Source: Paraburkholderia azotifigens (GTDB lineage: Bacteria; Pseudomonadota; Gammaproteobacteria; Burkholderiales; Burkholderiaceae). Taken from it: DNA of 64,000 nt. Shown piece after piece: positions 1 through 9,765 of the stretch. Position 1 is the stretch's first letter. The number at the start of each line of letters is the position of its first letter. The notes under the pieces were generated by a model. That model was not told the origin of the DNA and made no database searches. It was given only the letters and a program-made list of their open reading frames with translations. Position numbers and translations under genes: made by a program. Location of the stretch: positions 2,480,001 to 2,544,000 of the forward strand of contig NZ_VOQS01000003.1 in NCBI RefSeq assembly GCF_007995085.1, given 5' to 3'.

Positions 1-3000
1 GCGCTCGCTGCCGTCTGAAAACCTTCCATCTGATCGAGCACGGCGGCGAGCGCGTCGCGCCCTTCACCGCGCGTGTCGGGTGTGAGACGCTGCCACGCGA
101 ACAGGAAGCGCATGAAGTCGTGCCGCTCGACGGGCTCGATCTCGCGGCGCAAACGCCGCACCGTATAGCGATGGATGCGCGCAAGCAGATGCCGCTCGCA
201 CCATTGTTCTTCGAGCGCGCCGGGCGTGAAACGGCCGCGCATCACATAGCCTTCCGCTTCGAGCCGCGTCAGCGCCTGCGCGACGGTAGACGCGGGCAGC
301 GCCAGCGCGCGCGCGATCAACGACAGCGGCAGCGGCCCGAAGCCCGTGAGCCGCGCGCGCACCACGTCGACGAGTGCCTCGTCTTCCGTCCAGGCTTCGT
401 CGAAACCCCTGGGCGCACGGATCGCCGGTTCGATCTCCGCGTGCGGATAGATCGCCCGCAGCGACGTCAGGCGCTCCGCGGGCAGCCACAATGCGTCGTG
501 CTGCGCGACCTGCATGCGCGTCGCGTGACCCGTCTTCGCGAGTTCAGCGAGCCAGGCGGGCCAGCCTTCGTTGCGTTGCGCCTCGCTCTCCGTGATGCAC
601 GCGAGGCCCGTCAGCGCTTCGTGCATTTCGTCGGTATTGCGCACTTGCGGCCACGCTTCCTCGCCGACACTCGCGATGGCATCGGCATCGAGCGCGCCGA
701 GATCGTCGGCGGACTCGAGGCCCGTCGTATAGCGGCGATTCAGCACGGCTTGCGTGCGGCGCTCCTCGATGGGCGCATCGTCGAGAAACGCATACGGCCT
801 GGCCGTCAGGATTTCGGCGGCAAGCGGCGAGGGCGCGGGCAGATCGCGCGAAACGAGTTGAATCTGGCCGCTTTCGATCCGCCGCAGCAGCGCGAGCCAG
901 GCTTCCGTATCCATTGCTTCGTGCAGACAGTCGTCGAGCGTCTGATCGACAAGGGGATGATGCGGCAACTCGCGCTCGCCGACGATGTTTTCGAGGCACG
1001 CGGCCTGATCGGGAAACACGGTGGCGAGCAGATCGTCGCTGCGCATGCGCTGCAACGGCGGCGGCGTCTTGCGGCCGCCCGTGTAACGCGGCAACGCGAG
1101 CGCCGTCGTCGCGTTCCAGCGCCAGCGCACGCCGAACAGCGGTGCGTCGAGCAGCGCCTGGATCAGCACGTGTTCGGCTGTCGCCGAACGCAGATAGCGC
1201 CACACTTCGTCGAGCGCGAAGCTGTGCGCGCCCGTCAGCGACAGCACGATCGCATCTTCCGTCGCGGCCGCCTGCAGTTCGAAATTGAACGTGCGGCAAA
1301 AGCGCTTGCGCAGTGCGAGTCCCCACGCGCGGTTCACGCGGCTGCCATACGGCGTGTGAATCACGAGTTGCGTGCCGCCCGATTCGTCGAAGAAGCGCTC
1401 CATCACGAGCGTGTCGCGCGTCGGCAGCGCGCCGAGCGTCTGACGCGCGCGCGCCAGATACTCGACGATCTGCCGCGCGGCGGATTCAGGCAACTTCGAT
1501 TGTTCTGCGAGCCATGCGATGGCGGGTTCGAGATCGAGCGTGGTGGCTGTTGCCTGCTGTTCGGCGAGTGTCGCGACGGCGTCGTGCGGATCAGTCAATG
1601 TTTCGGCCTGTGCAGCGACAGACGGCGCGACCTTCGCTTCTGCCAGCCGCTGCCCGATTTCCGCGCGCAGCCGTGCCACGCCCGCCGACAACTCGTCGCT
1701 GCGCCCCGGCGCTTCGCCGAGCCAGAACGGAATGTTCGGTGGCTGGCCTTGCGCATCTTCGACGCGCACGCGGCCGCTCTCGACGCGCATGATCCGGTAC
1801 GACGCATTGCCGAGCTGGAACACGTCGCCCGCGAGACTTTCGACGGCGAAGTCTTCGTTCACCGTGCCGATGTTGAGTCCTTGCGGTTCCAGGATCACCG
1901 CGTAATCGGCGTTCTCGGGAATCGTGCCGCCCGACGTCACCGCATACAGCTGCGCGCCGCGCCGCCCGCGCAGCGTGCCGTTGACGGCGTCGCGATGCAC
2001 GTAGGCGGCGCGCGGGCCGTGACGGCTCGTGTAGCCCTCGGCGAGCATGCGCAGCACGGCATCGTACTGCTCGCGTTCGAGCGTGACGTACGGCGCGGCG
2101 CGGCGGAACAGGTCGAACAGCGCGTCCTCGCTCCATTCGGCATTGCAGACTTCGGCGACGATCTGCTGCGCGAGCACGTCGAGCGGCGCGCGCGGAATAT
2201 GCAGCAGATCGAGTTCGCCGCGCCGCACGCAATCGAGCAGCGCCGCGCATTCGATCAGATCGTCGCGCGAAGCGGGAAAAAGCCGCCCCTTCGGCATGCC
2301 GCCTACATGATGGCCCGAACGCCCGACACGCTGCAGAAACGGCGCGATCGCACGCGGCGAACCCATCTGGCAAACGAGATCGACGTCGCCGATATCGATG
2401 CCCAGTTCCAGCGATGCCGTTGCAATCAGCACGCGCAGCTCGCCACGCTTCAGACGCTGTTCGGCATCGAAGCGGTGTTCTTTCGCGAGACTGCCGTGAT
2501 GCGCGGCGACGGATGCCTTGCCGAGGCGCTCGGTCAGATGACGCGCGACGCGTTCCGCCATGCGTCGCGTGTTGACGAACACGAGCGTGGTGCGATGCAT
2601 CGCGACGAGTTCGGCGAGCCGGTTGTAGACGAGCTCCCACGCTTCGTTCGACATCACCGCTTCGAGCGGCACGGGCGGTATTTCCAGCGCGAGATCGCGC
2701 TCGCGTACGTGGCCGACATCGACGATCGCGCAGTCTGCGGGTTCGTCGCTGTCCGGGCTGATGCCGCCCGCCAGAAAACGCGCGACGGCTTCGATCGGCT
2801 TTTGTGTCGCCGACAGGCCGATGCGCGGCAGGCGCCGTCCGCACAGCGCGTCGAGCCGTTCGAGCGACAGCGCGAGATGGCTGCCGCGCTTGCCGCCCGC
2901 CATCGCGTGAATTTCGTCGACGATCACGGTTCGCACCGTCGCGAGCATCTTGCGGCCCGACGCCGAGCCGAGCAGCACGTACAGCGATTCCGGCGTCGTC

Positions 3001-3458
3001 ACGAGGATATGCGGCGCGCGCTTTTTCAGTGCGTTGCGCTCCTGCTGGGTCGTGTCGCCCGTGCGCACGGCGGTGCGGATATCGGGCACGGGCAGGCCGC
3101 GTTGCGCGAGTTCGTTCGCGATGCCTTCGAGCGGCGTTTGCAGATTGATGCGGATATCGTTCGACAGCGCTTTCAGCGGCGATACGTAGACCACGAGCGT
3201 TTCATCGGGCAGTGCGCCGCCGTGCGCGAGTCCGTCGCGCACGAGTTCATCGAGCGCGGCGAGAAAGGCGGTCAGCGTCTTGCCCGAACCCGTCGGCGCG
3301 GCGACGAGCGTGTGCCGGCCGTTGCGGATCAGCGGCCACGCGGCGGCCTGCGCGTCTGTCGGCGCGGGAAAGGTTTTGCGGAACCAGCCCGCGACGGCGG
3401 GGTGAAACCCCGCCAGCGGGTCGGCCATCGTTCCGGCGGAAGAGAGGGCGGAGGTCAT
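1..3458 (-). CDS. lhr: Lhr-type DEXH-box DNA helicase, C-terminus cut by window edge
   Basis: At least 1152 codons are present and the frame is still open at base 1. Motif I (APTGSGKT) lies near residue 45, followed by a DEIH box and the Lhr-specific stretch [18 protein letters not shown], then motif VI (QRVGRSGHH). Together these identify the Lhr superfamily-2 core, an ATP-driven 3'-5' DNA translocase linked in other bacteria to repair of crosslinked or oxidised DNA. After the helicase core come the winged-helix and beta-barrel regions of the Lhr-core module; full-length proteins are usually about 1400-1600 residues. The start is uncertain: in-frame ATGs lie at 3488, 3458 and 3428 and none has a strong ribosome site. 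The true C-terminus lies outside the window. A long open frame on the opposite strand across the gene is a codon-bias shadow. Confidence 0.93.
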   Translation of the reverse strand, partial: MTSALSSAGTMADPLAGFHPAVAGWFRKTFPAPTDAQAAAWPLIRNGRHTLVAAPTGSGKTLTAFLAALDELVRDGLAHGGALPDETLVVYVSPLKALSNDIRINLQTPLEGIANELAQRGLPVPDIRTAVRTGDTTQQERNALKKRAPHILVTTPESLYVLLGSASGRKMLATVRTVIVDEIHAMAGGKRGSHLALSLERLDALCGRRLPRIGLSATQKPIEAVARFLAGGISPDSDEPADCAIVDVGHVRERDLALEIPPVPLEAVMSNEAWELVYNRLAELVAMHRTTLVFVNTRRMAERVARHLTERLGKASVAAHHGSLAKEHRFDAEQRLKRGELRVLIATASLELGIDIGDVDLVCQMGSPRAIAPFLQRVGRSGHHVGGMPKGRLFPASRDDLIECAALLDCVRRGELDLLHIPRAPLDVLAQQIVAEVCNAEWSEDALFDLFRRAAPYVTLEREQYDAVLRMLAEGYTSRHGPRAAYVHRDAVNGTLRGRRGAQLYAVTSGGTIPENADYAVILEPQGLNIGTVNEDFAVESLAGDVFQLGNASYRIMRVESGRVRVEDAQGQPPNIPFWLGEAPGRSDELSAGVARLRAEIGQRLAEAKVAPSVAAQAETLTDPHDAVATLAEQQATATTLDLEPAIAWLAEQSKLPESAARQIVEYLARARQTLGALPTRDTLVMERFFDESGGTQLVIHTPYGSRVNRAWGLALRKRFCRTFNFELQAAATEDAIVLSLTGAHSFALDEVWRYLRSATAEHVLIQALLDAPLFGVRWRWNATTALALPRYTGGRKTPPPLQRMRSDDLLATVFPDQAACLENIVGERELPHHPLVDQTLDDCLHEAMDTEAWLALLRRIESGQIQLVSRDLPAPSPLAAEILTARPYAFLDDAPIEERRTQAVLNRRYTTGLESADDLGALDADAIASVGEEAWPQVRNTDEMHEALTGLACITESEAQRNEGWPAWLAELAKTGHATRMQVAQHDALWLPAERLTSLRAIYPHAEIEPAIRAPRGFDEAWTEDEALVDVVRARLTGFGPLPLSLIARALALPASTVAQALTRLEAEGYVMRGRFTPGALEEQWCERHLLARIHRYTVRRLRREIEPVERHDFMRFLFAWQRLTPDTRGEGRDALAAVLDQMEGFQTAAS

Positions 3459-3817
3459 GACGTCGAAGATGGGGGCGCGGCGCTGCATATCCAGGGCACG
3501 GCCTGCGCGAGCCCTTGAAAACGTTAGACCCGCTCAGTCTCGCAGGTTTCGCGGGGGCGTGCTGTGAGTCGCCTGCATAACGCAACTACCGGTCTGTCAA
3601 TTCTGCGCAGGCGTGCGTCACGCGTGGCGGTACTTGATGCCGGTATCCCTTCTGATTGCATGCAAGGGAGAGGGCGATACATCGGGCGGGCGAAACATGC
3701 ACGCTGCACTGCACGAGACAGTGATGGATGCATTGGCAACGCACGAGCAGCGATTGCGGCCATTGAGTATGCTGGCTGATCCAGCACCGTTTCATCACCA
3801 ACGTGGAGTCTCGAACC
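3459..3817. other. intergenic region, lhr to aldo/keto reductase
   Basis: This stretch separates two divergent genes and so should hold both promoters. It is less GC-rich than its flanks. I saw no convincing sigma-70 hexamers, terminator, RNA gene or small open frame with a ribosome site. Confidence 0.5.
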
Positions 3818-4867
3818 ATGCGATACAACCAGCTTGGCCGTACTGGCGTCTTCGTGTCGGAACTGTGCCTCGGCACGATGACATTTGGCGGCACGGGTGG
3901 CATCTGGCAGCACATCGGCGACTTGCAGCAGAGCGATGCCGAGCGTCTGATTGGCCGCGCGATCGACGCGGGCATCAATTTCATCGATACGGCCGATGTG
4001 TATTCATCGGGCGTGTCGGAGCAGATCACGGGTCAGGCGCTGAAGAACCTCAAGGTGCCGCGCGATTCCGTCGTCGTGGCGACGAAGGTGTTCGGCCAGA
4101 CGGGCGACTTCGCGAATGCGCGCGGCGCGTCGCGCTACCACATCATGGACGGCATCAAGGCGAGCTTGCAGCGCCTGCAGCTCGATCACGTCGATCTGTA
4201 CCAGATCCATGGTTTCGATCCTGCGACGCCGATTGAAGAGACGTTGCGTGCGCTCGATACGCTCGTGCAGCATGGACATGTCCGCTATATCGGCGTGTCG
4301 AACTGGGCTGCGTGGCAGATCGTGAAGGCGCTTGGCATCTCCGAGCGGCTGGGTCTTGCGCGCTTCGACACGTTGCAGGCGTACTACACGATCGCGGGGC
4401 GCGATCTGGAGCGCGAGCTTGTGCCGATGCTGCGAAGCGAAGGGCTGGGGTTGATGGTATGGAGTCCGCTGGCGGGTGGTTTGCTGAGCGGCAAGTATGG
4501 GCGCGAGCAGCAGGGCGAGGCGGGCAGCCGCCGCACGACGTTTGACTTTCCGCCTGTGAATCGGGACCGGGCGTTTGATTGCGTGGACGCGATGCGTGTG
4601 ATTGCCGATCGTGCGGGGGTGTCTGTTGCACAGATTGCGCTGGCCTGGCTGTTGCATCAGCGTGCTGTGATGAGTGTCATCGTTGGCGCCAGGCGCGTTG
4701 AGCAGCTTGATGACAATATTGCTGCGTGTGGTGTGCAGCTTGGCGCTGACGAGCTTGCTGCGCTCGATGAGGTTAGCGCTTTGCCTGCGGAATATCCTGG
4801 ATGGATGTTGGAGCGGCAAGGGGAGCCGCGGCGGGAGCAGATTGCACAGGGGCGGTTTGGTTTGTGA
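3818..4867 (+). CDS. aldo/keto reductase
   Basis: A 349-residue protein of the NADPH-dependent aldo/keto reductase fold, cytosolic and reducing aldehydes or ketones; the substrate cannot be told from sequence. The N-terminus (MRYNQLGRTGVFVSELCLGT) and FIDTADVYSSGVSE, carrying the catalytic Asp and Tyr, are standard, as are YQIHGFDP, YIGVSNW and the C-terminal cofactor loop VIVGARRVEQLDDN. The ATG is chosen because GGAG sits 9 bases upstream; an in-frame GTG 15 bases earlier lacks a site. The last codons (arg-phe-gly-leu-stop) coincide with the unit of a 24-bp tandem repeat that continues past the stop. No operon partner is visible. Confidence 0.93.
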   Translation: MRYNQLGRTGVFVSELCLGTMTFGGTGGIWQHIGDLQQSDAERLIGRAIDAGINFIDTADVYSSGVSEQITGQALKNLKVPRDSVVVATKVFGQTGDFANARGASRYHIMDGIKASLQRLQLDHVDLYQIHGFDPATPIEETLRALDTLVQHGHVRYIGVSNWAAWQIVKALGISERLGLARFDTLQAYYTIAGRDLERELVPMLRSEGLGLMVWSPLAGGLLSGKYGREQQGEAGSRRTTFDFPPVNRDRAFDCVDAMRVIADRAGVSVAQIALAWLLHQRAVMSVIVGARRVEQLDDNIAACGVQLGADELAALDEVSALPAEYPGWMLERQGEPRREQIAQGRFGL

Positions 4868-4938
4868 GCTTTTGGTGGCATTCGCGGTTTGGTTTGCGCT
4901 GGCATCCGCGGTTTGGCTTGCGCTGGCATCCGCGTTTT
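4853..4938. repeat. 24-bp tandem repeat overlapping the end of the aldo/keto reductase
   Basis: The unit reads approximately GGCATCCGCGGTTTGGCTTG plus CGCT. Two full copies (4877-4900 and 4901-4924) and partial copies on both sides are present, and the left partial copy supplies the last codons of the reductase gene. The core GGCATCCGCG also occurs once, inverted, near 6740, beside the second copy of the larger intergenic repeat. Confidence 0.75.
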
Positions 4939-4948
4939 GCGTTCTGTA

Positions 4949-5039
4949 CTTCAGGCGTTGCCCCTGTGCGGGGCGGCACCTACTTTTCTTTGCAGCGGCA
5001 AAGAAAAGTAGGCAAAAGAAAGCCGCTCACACCGCCAGC
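4949..5039. repeat. hairpin-containing intergenic repeat, copy 1
   Basis: A roughly 90-bp element containing CTTCAGGCGTTGCCCCTGTG, then a GGGCGGCAC block, then a long palindrome of CTACTTTTCTTTGC facing GCAAAGAAAAGTAG. The same series occurs in inverted orientation around the insertion sequence to the right. Palindromic intergenic elements of this kind are scattered in Burkholderia-group genomes (my recollection, not checked); the function is unknown. Confidence 0.8.
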
Positions 5040-5180
5040 GCTTGTATTTGCCCAGGGGCTCTCAACGTCCCCGTCCTTCCCACGGCAACGCACTGTCTTA
5101 CGCCCGTTGCCAGCGTACTAACTCACGCCTCACCCGCTTCACACTTCCGCGTCACGTTTCTCTTTACCAGAAAGTTCACC

Positions 5181-5316
5181 GCCGCCCAGGTGGCAAACTG
5201 TGTGTAGGCTGTCGCGACGAAAATGCACCACTCCGGACTGAAAAGCGGGATCGGTGTCGTAGAAGCGCGAACGCGTAAGGCGCGACAAGCTACACACAGT
5301 TTGCCACCTGGGCGGC
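5181..5316. repeat. 36-bp inverted repeat with 64-bp spacer
   Basis: The left arm (5181-5216, beginning GCCGCCCAGGTGGCAAACTG) and the right arm (5281-5316, ending CAGTTTGCCACCTGGGCGGC) are reverse complements at 34 of 36 positions, with the outer 26 bases identical. The spacer holds no gene. The rest of 5040-5460 shows no supportable coding region. Confidence 0.85.
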
Positions 5317-5460
5317 GCAAACCGTTCGCTGTCGCTGGCTGTGCTACGGGTGATTGGAGAGGGTGACGCGCCGGTTGAAGGCGTTGGCAACACGCGTGAA
5401 AAAGTGCGATGCCGCCAGGAGTGCGGGACCCGTGGGGGCCCGCAGGCAACGACTAGGATT

Positions 5461-5488
5461 GGCGGTGTTAGCCCGCTTTCTTTGCTTA
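5461..5488. repeat. intergenic repeat copy 2, left part (split by IS)
   Basis: GGCGGTGTTAGCCCGCTTTC followed by TTTGCTTA matches the reverse complement of the distal end of copy 1. The last four bases CTTA are the left target duplication of the insertion sequence. The element resumes to the right of the insertion sequence. Confidence 0.8.
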
Positions 5489-6663
5489 GGAATCTCTGCA
5501 AAAGTCCTGGCATTGACGTGAGCTTGGACTATCCTGGGATCAGGAGACTTCATGGAGTGGCGTGATGACACAACTTGGTCTTGGTCTGGATCTGTCGACG
5601 AAGCGCACCCGCAAGCGCGAGTTTCTCGATGAGATGACGCGCGTGGTGCCGTGGCAGAAGCTGATTGCGCTCATCGAACCGCACTATCCGAAAGGCAAGA
5701 CTGGCCGCCCGCCTTTTCCGATCCAGACGATGCTTCGCATTCACTTCATGCAACAATGGTTCAGCCTCTCGGACCCGGCGATGGAGGAGGCGCTGCACGA
5801 CATCCCGCTGTACCGGGAGTTCGCGCTGCTGGGCACGGGCATGACGCGCCTGCCTGACGAGAGCACGATCCTGCGATTCCGGCACCTGCTTGAGGCCCAT
5901 GAGCTGTCGGCCAGAATGCTGGCGACGGTCAACGAGATCCTGCAGGCGAAGGGCCTGATGCTCAAGGCGGGCTCGGCGGTCGACGCAACGCTGATTTCGG
6001 CACCCAGTTCGACGAAGAAGGCTGGCACGCGAGACCCGGAGATGAGCCAGACGCAAAAGGGCGGCAGCTGGTACTTCGGTATGAAGGCGCACATCGGAGT
6101 CGATGTGGAGTCGGGGCTGGTGCATACCGTCAAGTGCACGCCGGCAAATGTTCACGACATCACGGTGGCGCATGAACTGTTGCACGGCGACGAGGAGGTT
6201 GCGTTTGCCGATGCGGGCTACGTGGGCATCGAGAAGCGAGGCGAAACGGGGGCGGTCCAGTGGCACGTGGCGATGAGGCCGAGCAAGCGAAGAAAGCTGG
6301 ACAAAAGCAAGCGGCTCGACAGAATCTACGAGAAAGTCGAGCGGCTCAAGGCGGGCGTGCGGGCGAAGGTTGAGCACCCGTTTCGGGTGCTCAAATGTCA
6401 GTTCGGCTATCTGAAGGCGCGGTATCGAGGCATGGCGAAGAACACGGCGCAGATCGAAACGCAGTTCGCGCTGATCAATCTCTGGTTGGCTCGCGGGGTG
6501 CTCGGTAAAGCGAAATGAAGGGCGAAGACGCCCCCAAAGGCGCAGCGTCCATGCGCAAGATGCGACCGGCATCGGTTCAACACAGCGTGAATGGGGACGC
6601 GAATTCCACTCCGCGCGTGCCAGTTAGAGATCCCAGGCAGAAAACGGGTTGTTCAGACCTTCC
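5489..6663 (+). mobile_element. IS5-family insertion sequence, 1175 bp
   Basis: The ends are defined by a 4-bp duplication CTTA (5485-5488 and 6664-6667). Removing the element rejoins an intergenic repeat that matches the sister copy at 4949-5039. The terminal inverted repeats are imperfect: left GGAATCTCTGCAAAAG, right (read inwards) GGAAGGTCTGAACAAC, sharing GGAA, TCTG and several following positions. One transposase gene fills most of the element. IS5-family elements are usually 1.0-1.3 kb and make 4-bp duplications in the IS5 group, which fits. Confidence 0.88.
5565..6518 (+). CDS. IS5-family DDE transposase
   Basis: The 317-residue protein has the IS5 architecture: an N-terminal helical domain (GRPPFPIQTMLRIHFMQQWF), a first catalytic Asp in GSAVDATLIS, a second in VAFADAGYVGIEKR, and the catalytic Glu in the region KVEHPFRVLKCQFGYLKARY with the conserved downstream R and K. 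No internal stop or frameshift is seen, so the enzyme may be active. The ATG at 5565 follows GGAG by seven bases; a GTG three bases earlier is the alternative start. It catalyses cut-and-paste movement of the element. Confidence 0.95.
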   Translation: MTQLGLGLDLSTKRTRKREFLDEMTRVVPWQKLIALIEPHYPKGKTGRPPFPIQTMLRIHFMQQWFSLSDPAMEEALHDIPLYREFALLGTGMTRLPDESTILRFRHLLEAHELSARMLATVNEILQAKGLMLKAGSAVDATLISAPSSTKKAGTRDPEMSQTQKGGSWYFGMKAHIGVDVESGLVHTVKCTPANVHDITVAHELLHGDEEVAFADAGYVGIEKRGETGAVQWHVAMRPSKRRKLDKSKRLDRIYEKVERLKAGVRAKVEHPFRVLKCQFGYLKARYRGMAKNTAQIETQFALINLWLARGVLGKAK

Positions 6664-6725
6664 CTTACTTTCTTTGCGGCGGCAAAGAAAGTAAGTGCCG
6701 CCCCGCACAGGGGCAACGCCTGAAG
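6664..6725. repeat. intergenic repeat copy 2, right part
   Basis: It starts with the right target duplication CTTA and continues with the palindrome TTTCTTTGCGGCGGCAAAGA and then GTGCCGCCCCGCACAGGGGC, the inverse of copy 1. It ends just before the 3' end of pelG. Confidence 0.8.
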
Positions 6726-6784
6726 CACCGATACGAAATCGCGGATGCCAGCGCAGCAGAAATAGCAAGCCGCACAAGGCGCAC

Positions 6785-8155
6785 TCATTGCAACATAAAA
6801 GTCTCATACTCCAAAGAATCAAGCTTCCGATCAAGAAGATAAAGACTGACGAGCACAACAACAAGGAGGGAGCCAGCAAACCCATACCCATAAAAACCGG
6901 GATTCAAAGACAACGTAACAGCCGTCAGCACGACATTAAGAACAACAAACAAACCGACAAGAAACAGAACAATCTTCCGCTTGTCGAGATAAAAGAACAC
7001 ATTGATGGTGCCCATAAACACGACTTGCATACTGGCGGCAATCACATCGATATAAAGCAAGGGCAGATACAGCGTAGAAATCTGCAGCCATTGCAGCAGG
7101 ATGGTACCGGCAGCGAACAACATCATCGCAGCGATGGCCTGCACCTTCATGATCTCCCAGATACCATTGCGCAGAGCCTCGACCATCGCGTTGCGCATCC
7201 GCTCGATATGCTGCAAAGAAGCACCTTCGCGCACAGCGTCATAAAACGCGTCATAGTACTCGACGAAGTCAGTTTCAATGCGCATCAGGAAAACAGCCAT
7301 ACCAGGAATAATCGCGAGATACGCGAGAAACACCGGAATGTCATAGATGATCGATGCGCGCAGCGGCCCGATCACCGGCTGCCCCGTCCCCGGCGAATAC
7401 CAGAACATGAACTTGTCGGCCCAGATGCCGAGGTTGTAGAAAAACCCGGTCAACATCAGCGACGGATAGCGATACTCCTTGCGAAACATCTCGAACGAAA
7501 TGAAATGGTCGCTGTGGTAATCGCGGTAGATCAGGGCGAGCAGGCCCATCAGCAATACCGTTTGCCCAATCACGAAACCCGACAGCAAGCCCGTCAGGCC
7601 GAACATGTTCAGCGTCAACGCCGCACCCGTCGTCACCGCATAACCGATGAAAAACACGACGATGATCGACATGTACTGCTTCATGCCCGACAGAAAGATC
7701 GTCGCGATCCAGATATTCCCCATCACGACAAAGCCCGCCAGCATCAGCAGCCGGTAAGCCGCCGTCTGCTGCGCAAACAGAAACACCACCGCGCAACCGC
7801 CGAGCACAGTCGAAGCAGCCGTCACGATGAACATCACCGCGTGAAAATTCGGCAGCACCAGGTCGCGCCGCTTTTCGAACAAACGGTCGGACGTGAAGCG
7901 CGTGTACGCGAGCTGCAGCGGCCCCGTCAGCACCAGCGACAACGAAATCAGATACGTGACGGATACCTGAAACTGCGTGATGAGTCCCGTCGGCAGCACG
8001 AACGGAATGCTCAGCACGCCGATCAGCAGAATGCCGACGATCGACAGCACCCATGGTCCCGCGCCAATCAGACCTGCATACGTGTACGCCTGCATCAGCC
8101 CCAGCAGCGTGTTGCGCCGGAGCATCTTGCGCAGTTCGAAACCAATCCCCGCCAT
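6785..8155 (-). CDS. pelG: PelG, inner-membrane Pel polysaccharide transporter
   Basis: 456 residues with about twelve hydrophobic segments. The N-terminus (MAGIGFELRKMLRRNTLLGL) is the family signature, followed by a first membrane segment AGLIGAGPWVLSIVGILLIG. PelG belongs to the MATE/Wzx-like superfamily and is proposed to move the nascent Pel polymer across the inner membrane together with PelD, PelE and PelF. It is the last gene of the seven-gene operon, 16 bases after pelF. Length matches the Pseudomonas protein (about 456). The intergenic repeat and insertion sequence lie immediately beyond its stop codon. Confidence 0.96.
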   Translation of the reverse strand: MAGIGFELRKMLRRNTLLGLMQAYTYAGLIGAGPWVLSIVGILLIGVLSIPFVLPTGLITQFQVSVTYLISLSLVLTGPLQLAYTRFTSDRLFEKRRDLVLPNFHAVMFIVTAASTVLGGCAVVFLFAQQTAAYRLLMLAGFVVMGNIWIATIFLSGMKQYMSIIVVFFIGYAVTTGAALTLNMFGLTGLLSGFVIGQTVLLMGLLALIYRDYHSDHFISFEMFRKEYRYPSLMLTGFFYNLGIWADKFMFWYSPGTGQPVIGPLRASIIYDIPVFLAYLAIIPGMAVFLMRIETDFVEYYDAFYDAVREGASLQHIERMRNAMVEALRNGIWEIMKVQAIAAMMLFAAGTILLQWLQISTLYLPLLYIDVIAASMQVVFMGTINVFFYLDKRKIVLFLVGLFVVLNVVLTAVTLSLNPGFYGYGFAGSLLVVVLVSLYLLDRKLDSLEYETFMLQ

Positions 8156-8171
8156 AGTCGCGCGCTCCCGT

Positions 8172-9755
8172 TCAGTGAGGCATCTGCATCAGACCGGCTT
8201 CCGATGCGGGCGGATCGGCGAGATCCGCTTGCGCCGTGAGCCTTGCATACAGATCGCGATATGAGCCGACCATCTGCTCCTGCGTGTAGAAGCGCTCGAC
8301 GCGCGCGATGCCCGCCTGCTGCGCGGCACGCCAGTTGTCTTCGTCGAGCAGATCGAGCGCGGCTTCAGCGAGCGCGCGCGGATCGGCGATCTGCACCACG
8401 CGGCCCGCCGCGCCGAGCGCCGCATCGTCGCCTTCGAGCCCGTGGATCAACTGCCGGCACGAGCCCACGTCCGTCGTCACGGACGGCACGCCCGCCGCGA
8501 AGCCTTCGAGCACGACGAGCGGCAGCGCCTCCGAAATCGAACTGAGCACGAGCACGCCGCATTTCGGCAGCAACTCGTCGATCTTCTGGAAGCCGAGAAA
8601 CTTCACCTTGTCCTGCAAACCAAGGCTCTCGACGAGCGCATGGCATTCGGCTGCATACGATGGATCTTCGTTCTCCGGACCGGCAATCCACGCTTCTGCT
8701 TCCGGCATGCGGCGCACGACGGTCAGCATCGCGCGAATGAAGGTCTTGATGTCCTTGATGGGCACGACGCGGCCGATCAGGCACAGCGTCTTGGGCACGC
8801 CGGCCGCACGCTGCGCACGCAGCGGCGCGAGCTTCGGCAAATTGACGCCGTTCGGAATGCTGGCCGTCCTGGCTTCGGGCGCGCCGTCCAGAATCTGCCG
8901 CTGACGGTTGCCTTCGTAAAGCGCGATGATGTCTTGTGCGGCGTCGTAGCACACATGGCCGAGCGTTTCGAAAAAGCGCACCCACAGGTCGCGGAAATAA
9001 CCGATCTGCGACACGTCGCGCTCGAAGATGCTGCGGTTATCGCGTATCCACTCGCTCTGGAACAGATCGATCTTGCGTTCCTTCGTATAGATGCCGTGCT
9101 CCGACACCAGCAGCGGACGCGCGTGACGATAGCGCGCGAGCGCGCCGAGAAAGCCCGCATAACCCGTCGATACCGTATGGAACATCTTCACACGCGGCAG
9201 GCCGTCGGCGATCTTGGCGAGCTGCCAAAGCGGCTTGTGCATGATGCGCACGGTCCAGAAGTAATCGACGAACGACGGGTCCGTGCAGAACTGCCGGTAC
9301 TGATCGGTCAGATAGTGCCAGGCTTCCTTCGAATAGAGAAATGCGTCTTCGCCCAGTGCGCCGCCCGGACGCAAGTCCTCCAGCATGTCCTTCAGCATGC
9401 GGCCCGCCGCGTGACGCATCGCGGGATTGCGCAGCGCGTCGTGCAGATGCGCGGAACGCATGAACGCGGACGCGTCGCCGCGCTGCTTCTGCACGAGCGG
9501 CTGCGGCGCGAAATCGTACAGATAGTGGTTCTCCAGATGCACGACGTTATCCGGCAGCGCGTACTGCATCTTCGGATAGTCCTGCGGACGGCTGCCCAGA
9601 AAGCACAGCGCAAACGAATACTCGGGAAACGCGCGGATGATCTGGTTGACCCAGCTCGACACGCCGCCGCTCACATACGGGAACGTGCCTTCGAGCAACA
9701 GGGCGATATCGGCGGAATCCGCATCCGGCAGCGAGGGCGTATTCGATGAAAACAT
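8172..9755 (-). CDS. pelF: PelF, cytosolic GT4 glycosyltransferase for Pel
   Basis: 527 residues. The N-terminal block LLLEGTFPYVSGGVSSWVNQ is the hallmark of the PelF family, and the C-terminal Rossmann half carries the GT4 nucleotide-sugar signature with the E-x7-E motif in EALPLVVLEGFAAGVPSVTT. PelF in Pseudomonas uses UDP-GlcNAc/UDP-GalNAc to polymerise Pel. The protein acts at the cytoplasmic face with PelD, PelE and PelG. GAGG upstream supports the start. It lies 10 bases downstream of pelE and 16 upstream of pelG, consistent with one transcript. The C-terminal 20 residues are low complexity. Confidence 0.96.
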   Translation of the reverse strand: MFSSNTPSLPDADSADIALLLEGTFPYVSGGVSSWVNQIIRAFPEYSFALCFLGSRPQDYPKMQYALPDNVVHLENHYLYDFAPQPLVQKQRGDASAFMRSAHLHDALRNPAMRHAAGRMLKDMLEDLRPGGALGEDAFLYSKEAWHYLTDQYRQFCTDPSFVDYFWTVRIMHKPLWQLAKIADGLPRVKMFHTVSTGYAGFLGALARYRHARPLLVSEHGIYTKERKIDLFQSEWIRDNRSIFERDVSQIGYFRDLWVRFFETLGHVCYDAAQDIIALYEGNRQRQILDGAPEARTASIPNGVNLPKLAPLRAQRAAGVPKTLCLIGRVVPIKDIKTFIRAMLTVVRRMPEAEAWIAGPENEDPSYAAECHALVESLGLQDKVKFLGFQKIDELLPKCGVLVLSSISEALPLVVLEGFAAGVPSVTTDVGSCRQLIHGLEGDDAALGAAGRVVQIADPRALAEAALDLLDEDNWRAAQQAGIARVERFYTQEQMVGSYRDLYARLTAQADLADPPASEAGLMQMPH

Positions 9756-9765
9756 GAGGATGGCC

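Noticed and set aside
120..3518. 1132-codon open frame on the plus strand
   Set aside because: It is antisense to the Lhr helicase, has no family motif and an Arg-rich composition typical of GC-bias shadow frames.
3613..4236. 207-codon plus-strand frame beginning before the aldo/keto reductase
   Set aside because: It overlaps the reductase in another frame; the reductase has full family motifs and a ribosome site.
6626..6634. AGAGATCCC as right terminal repeat of the insertion sequence
   Set aside because: It pairs with GGAATCTCT at the left end in 8 of 9 bases, but gives no target duplication. The boundary at 6663 gives both CTTA duplication and a restored repeat.
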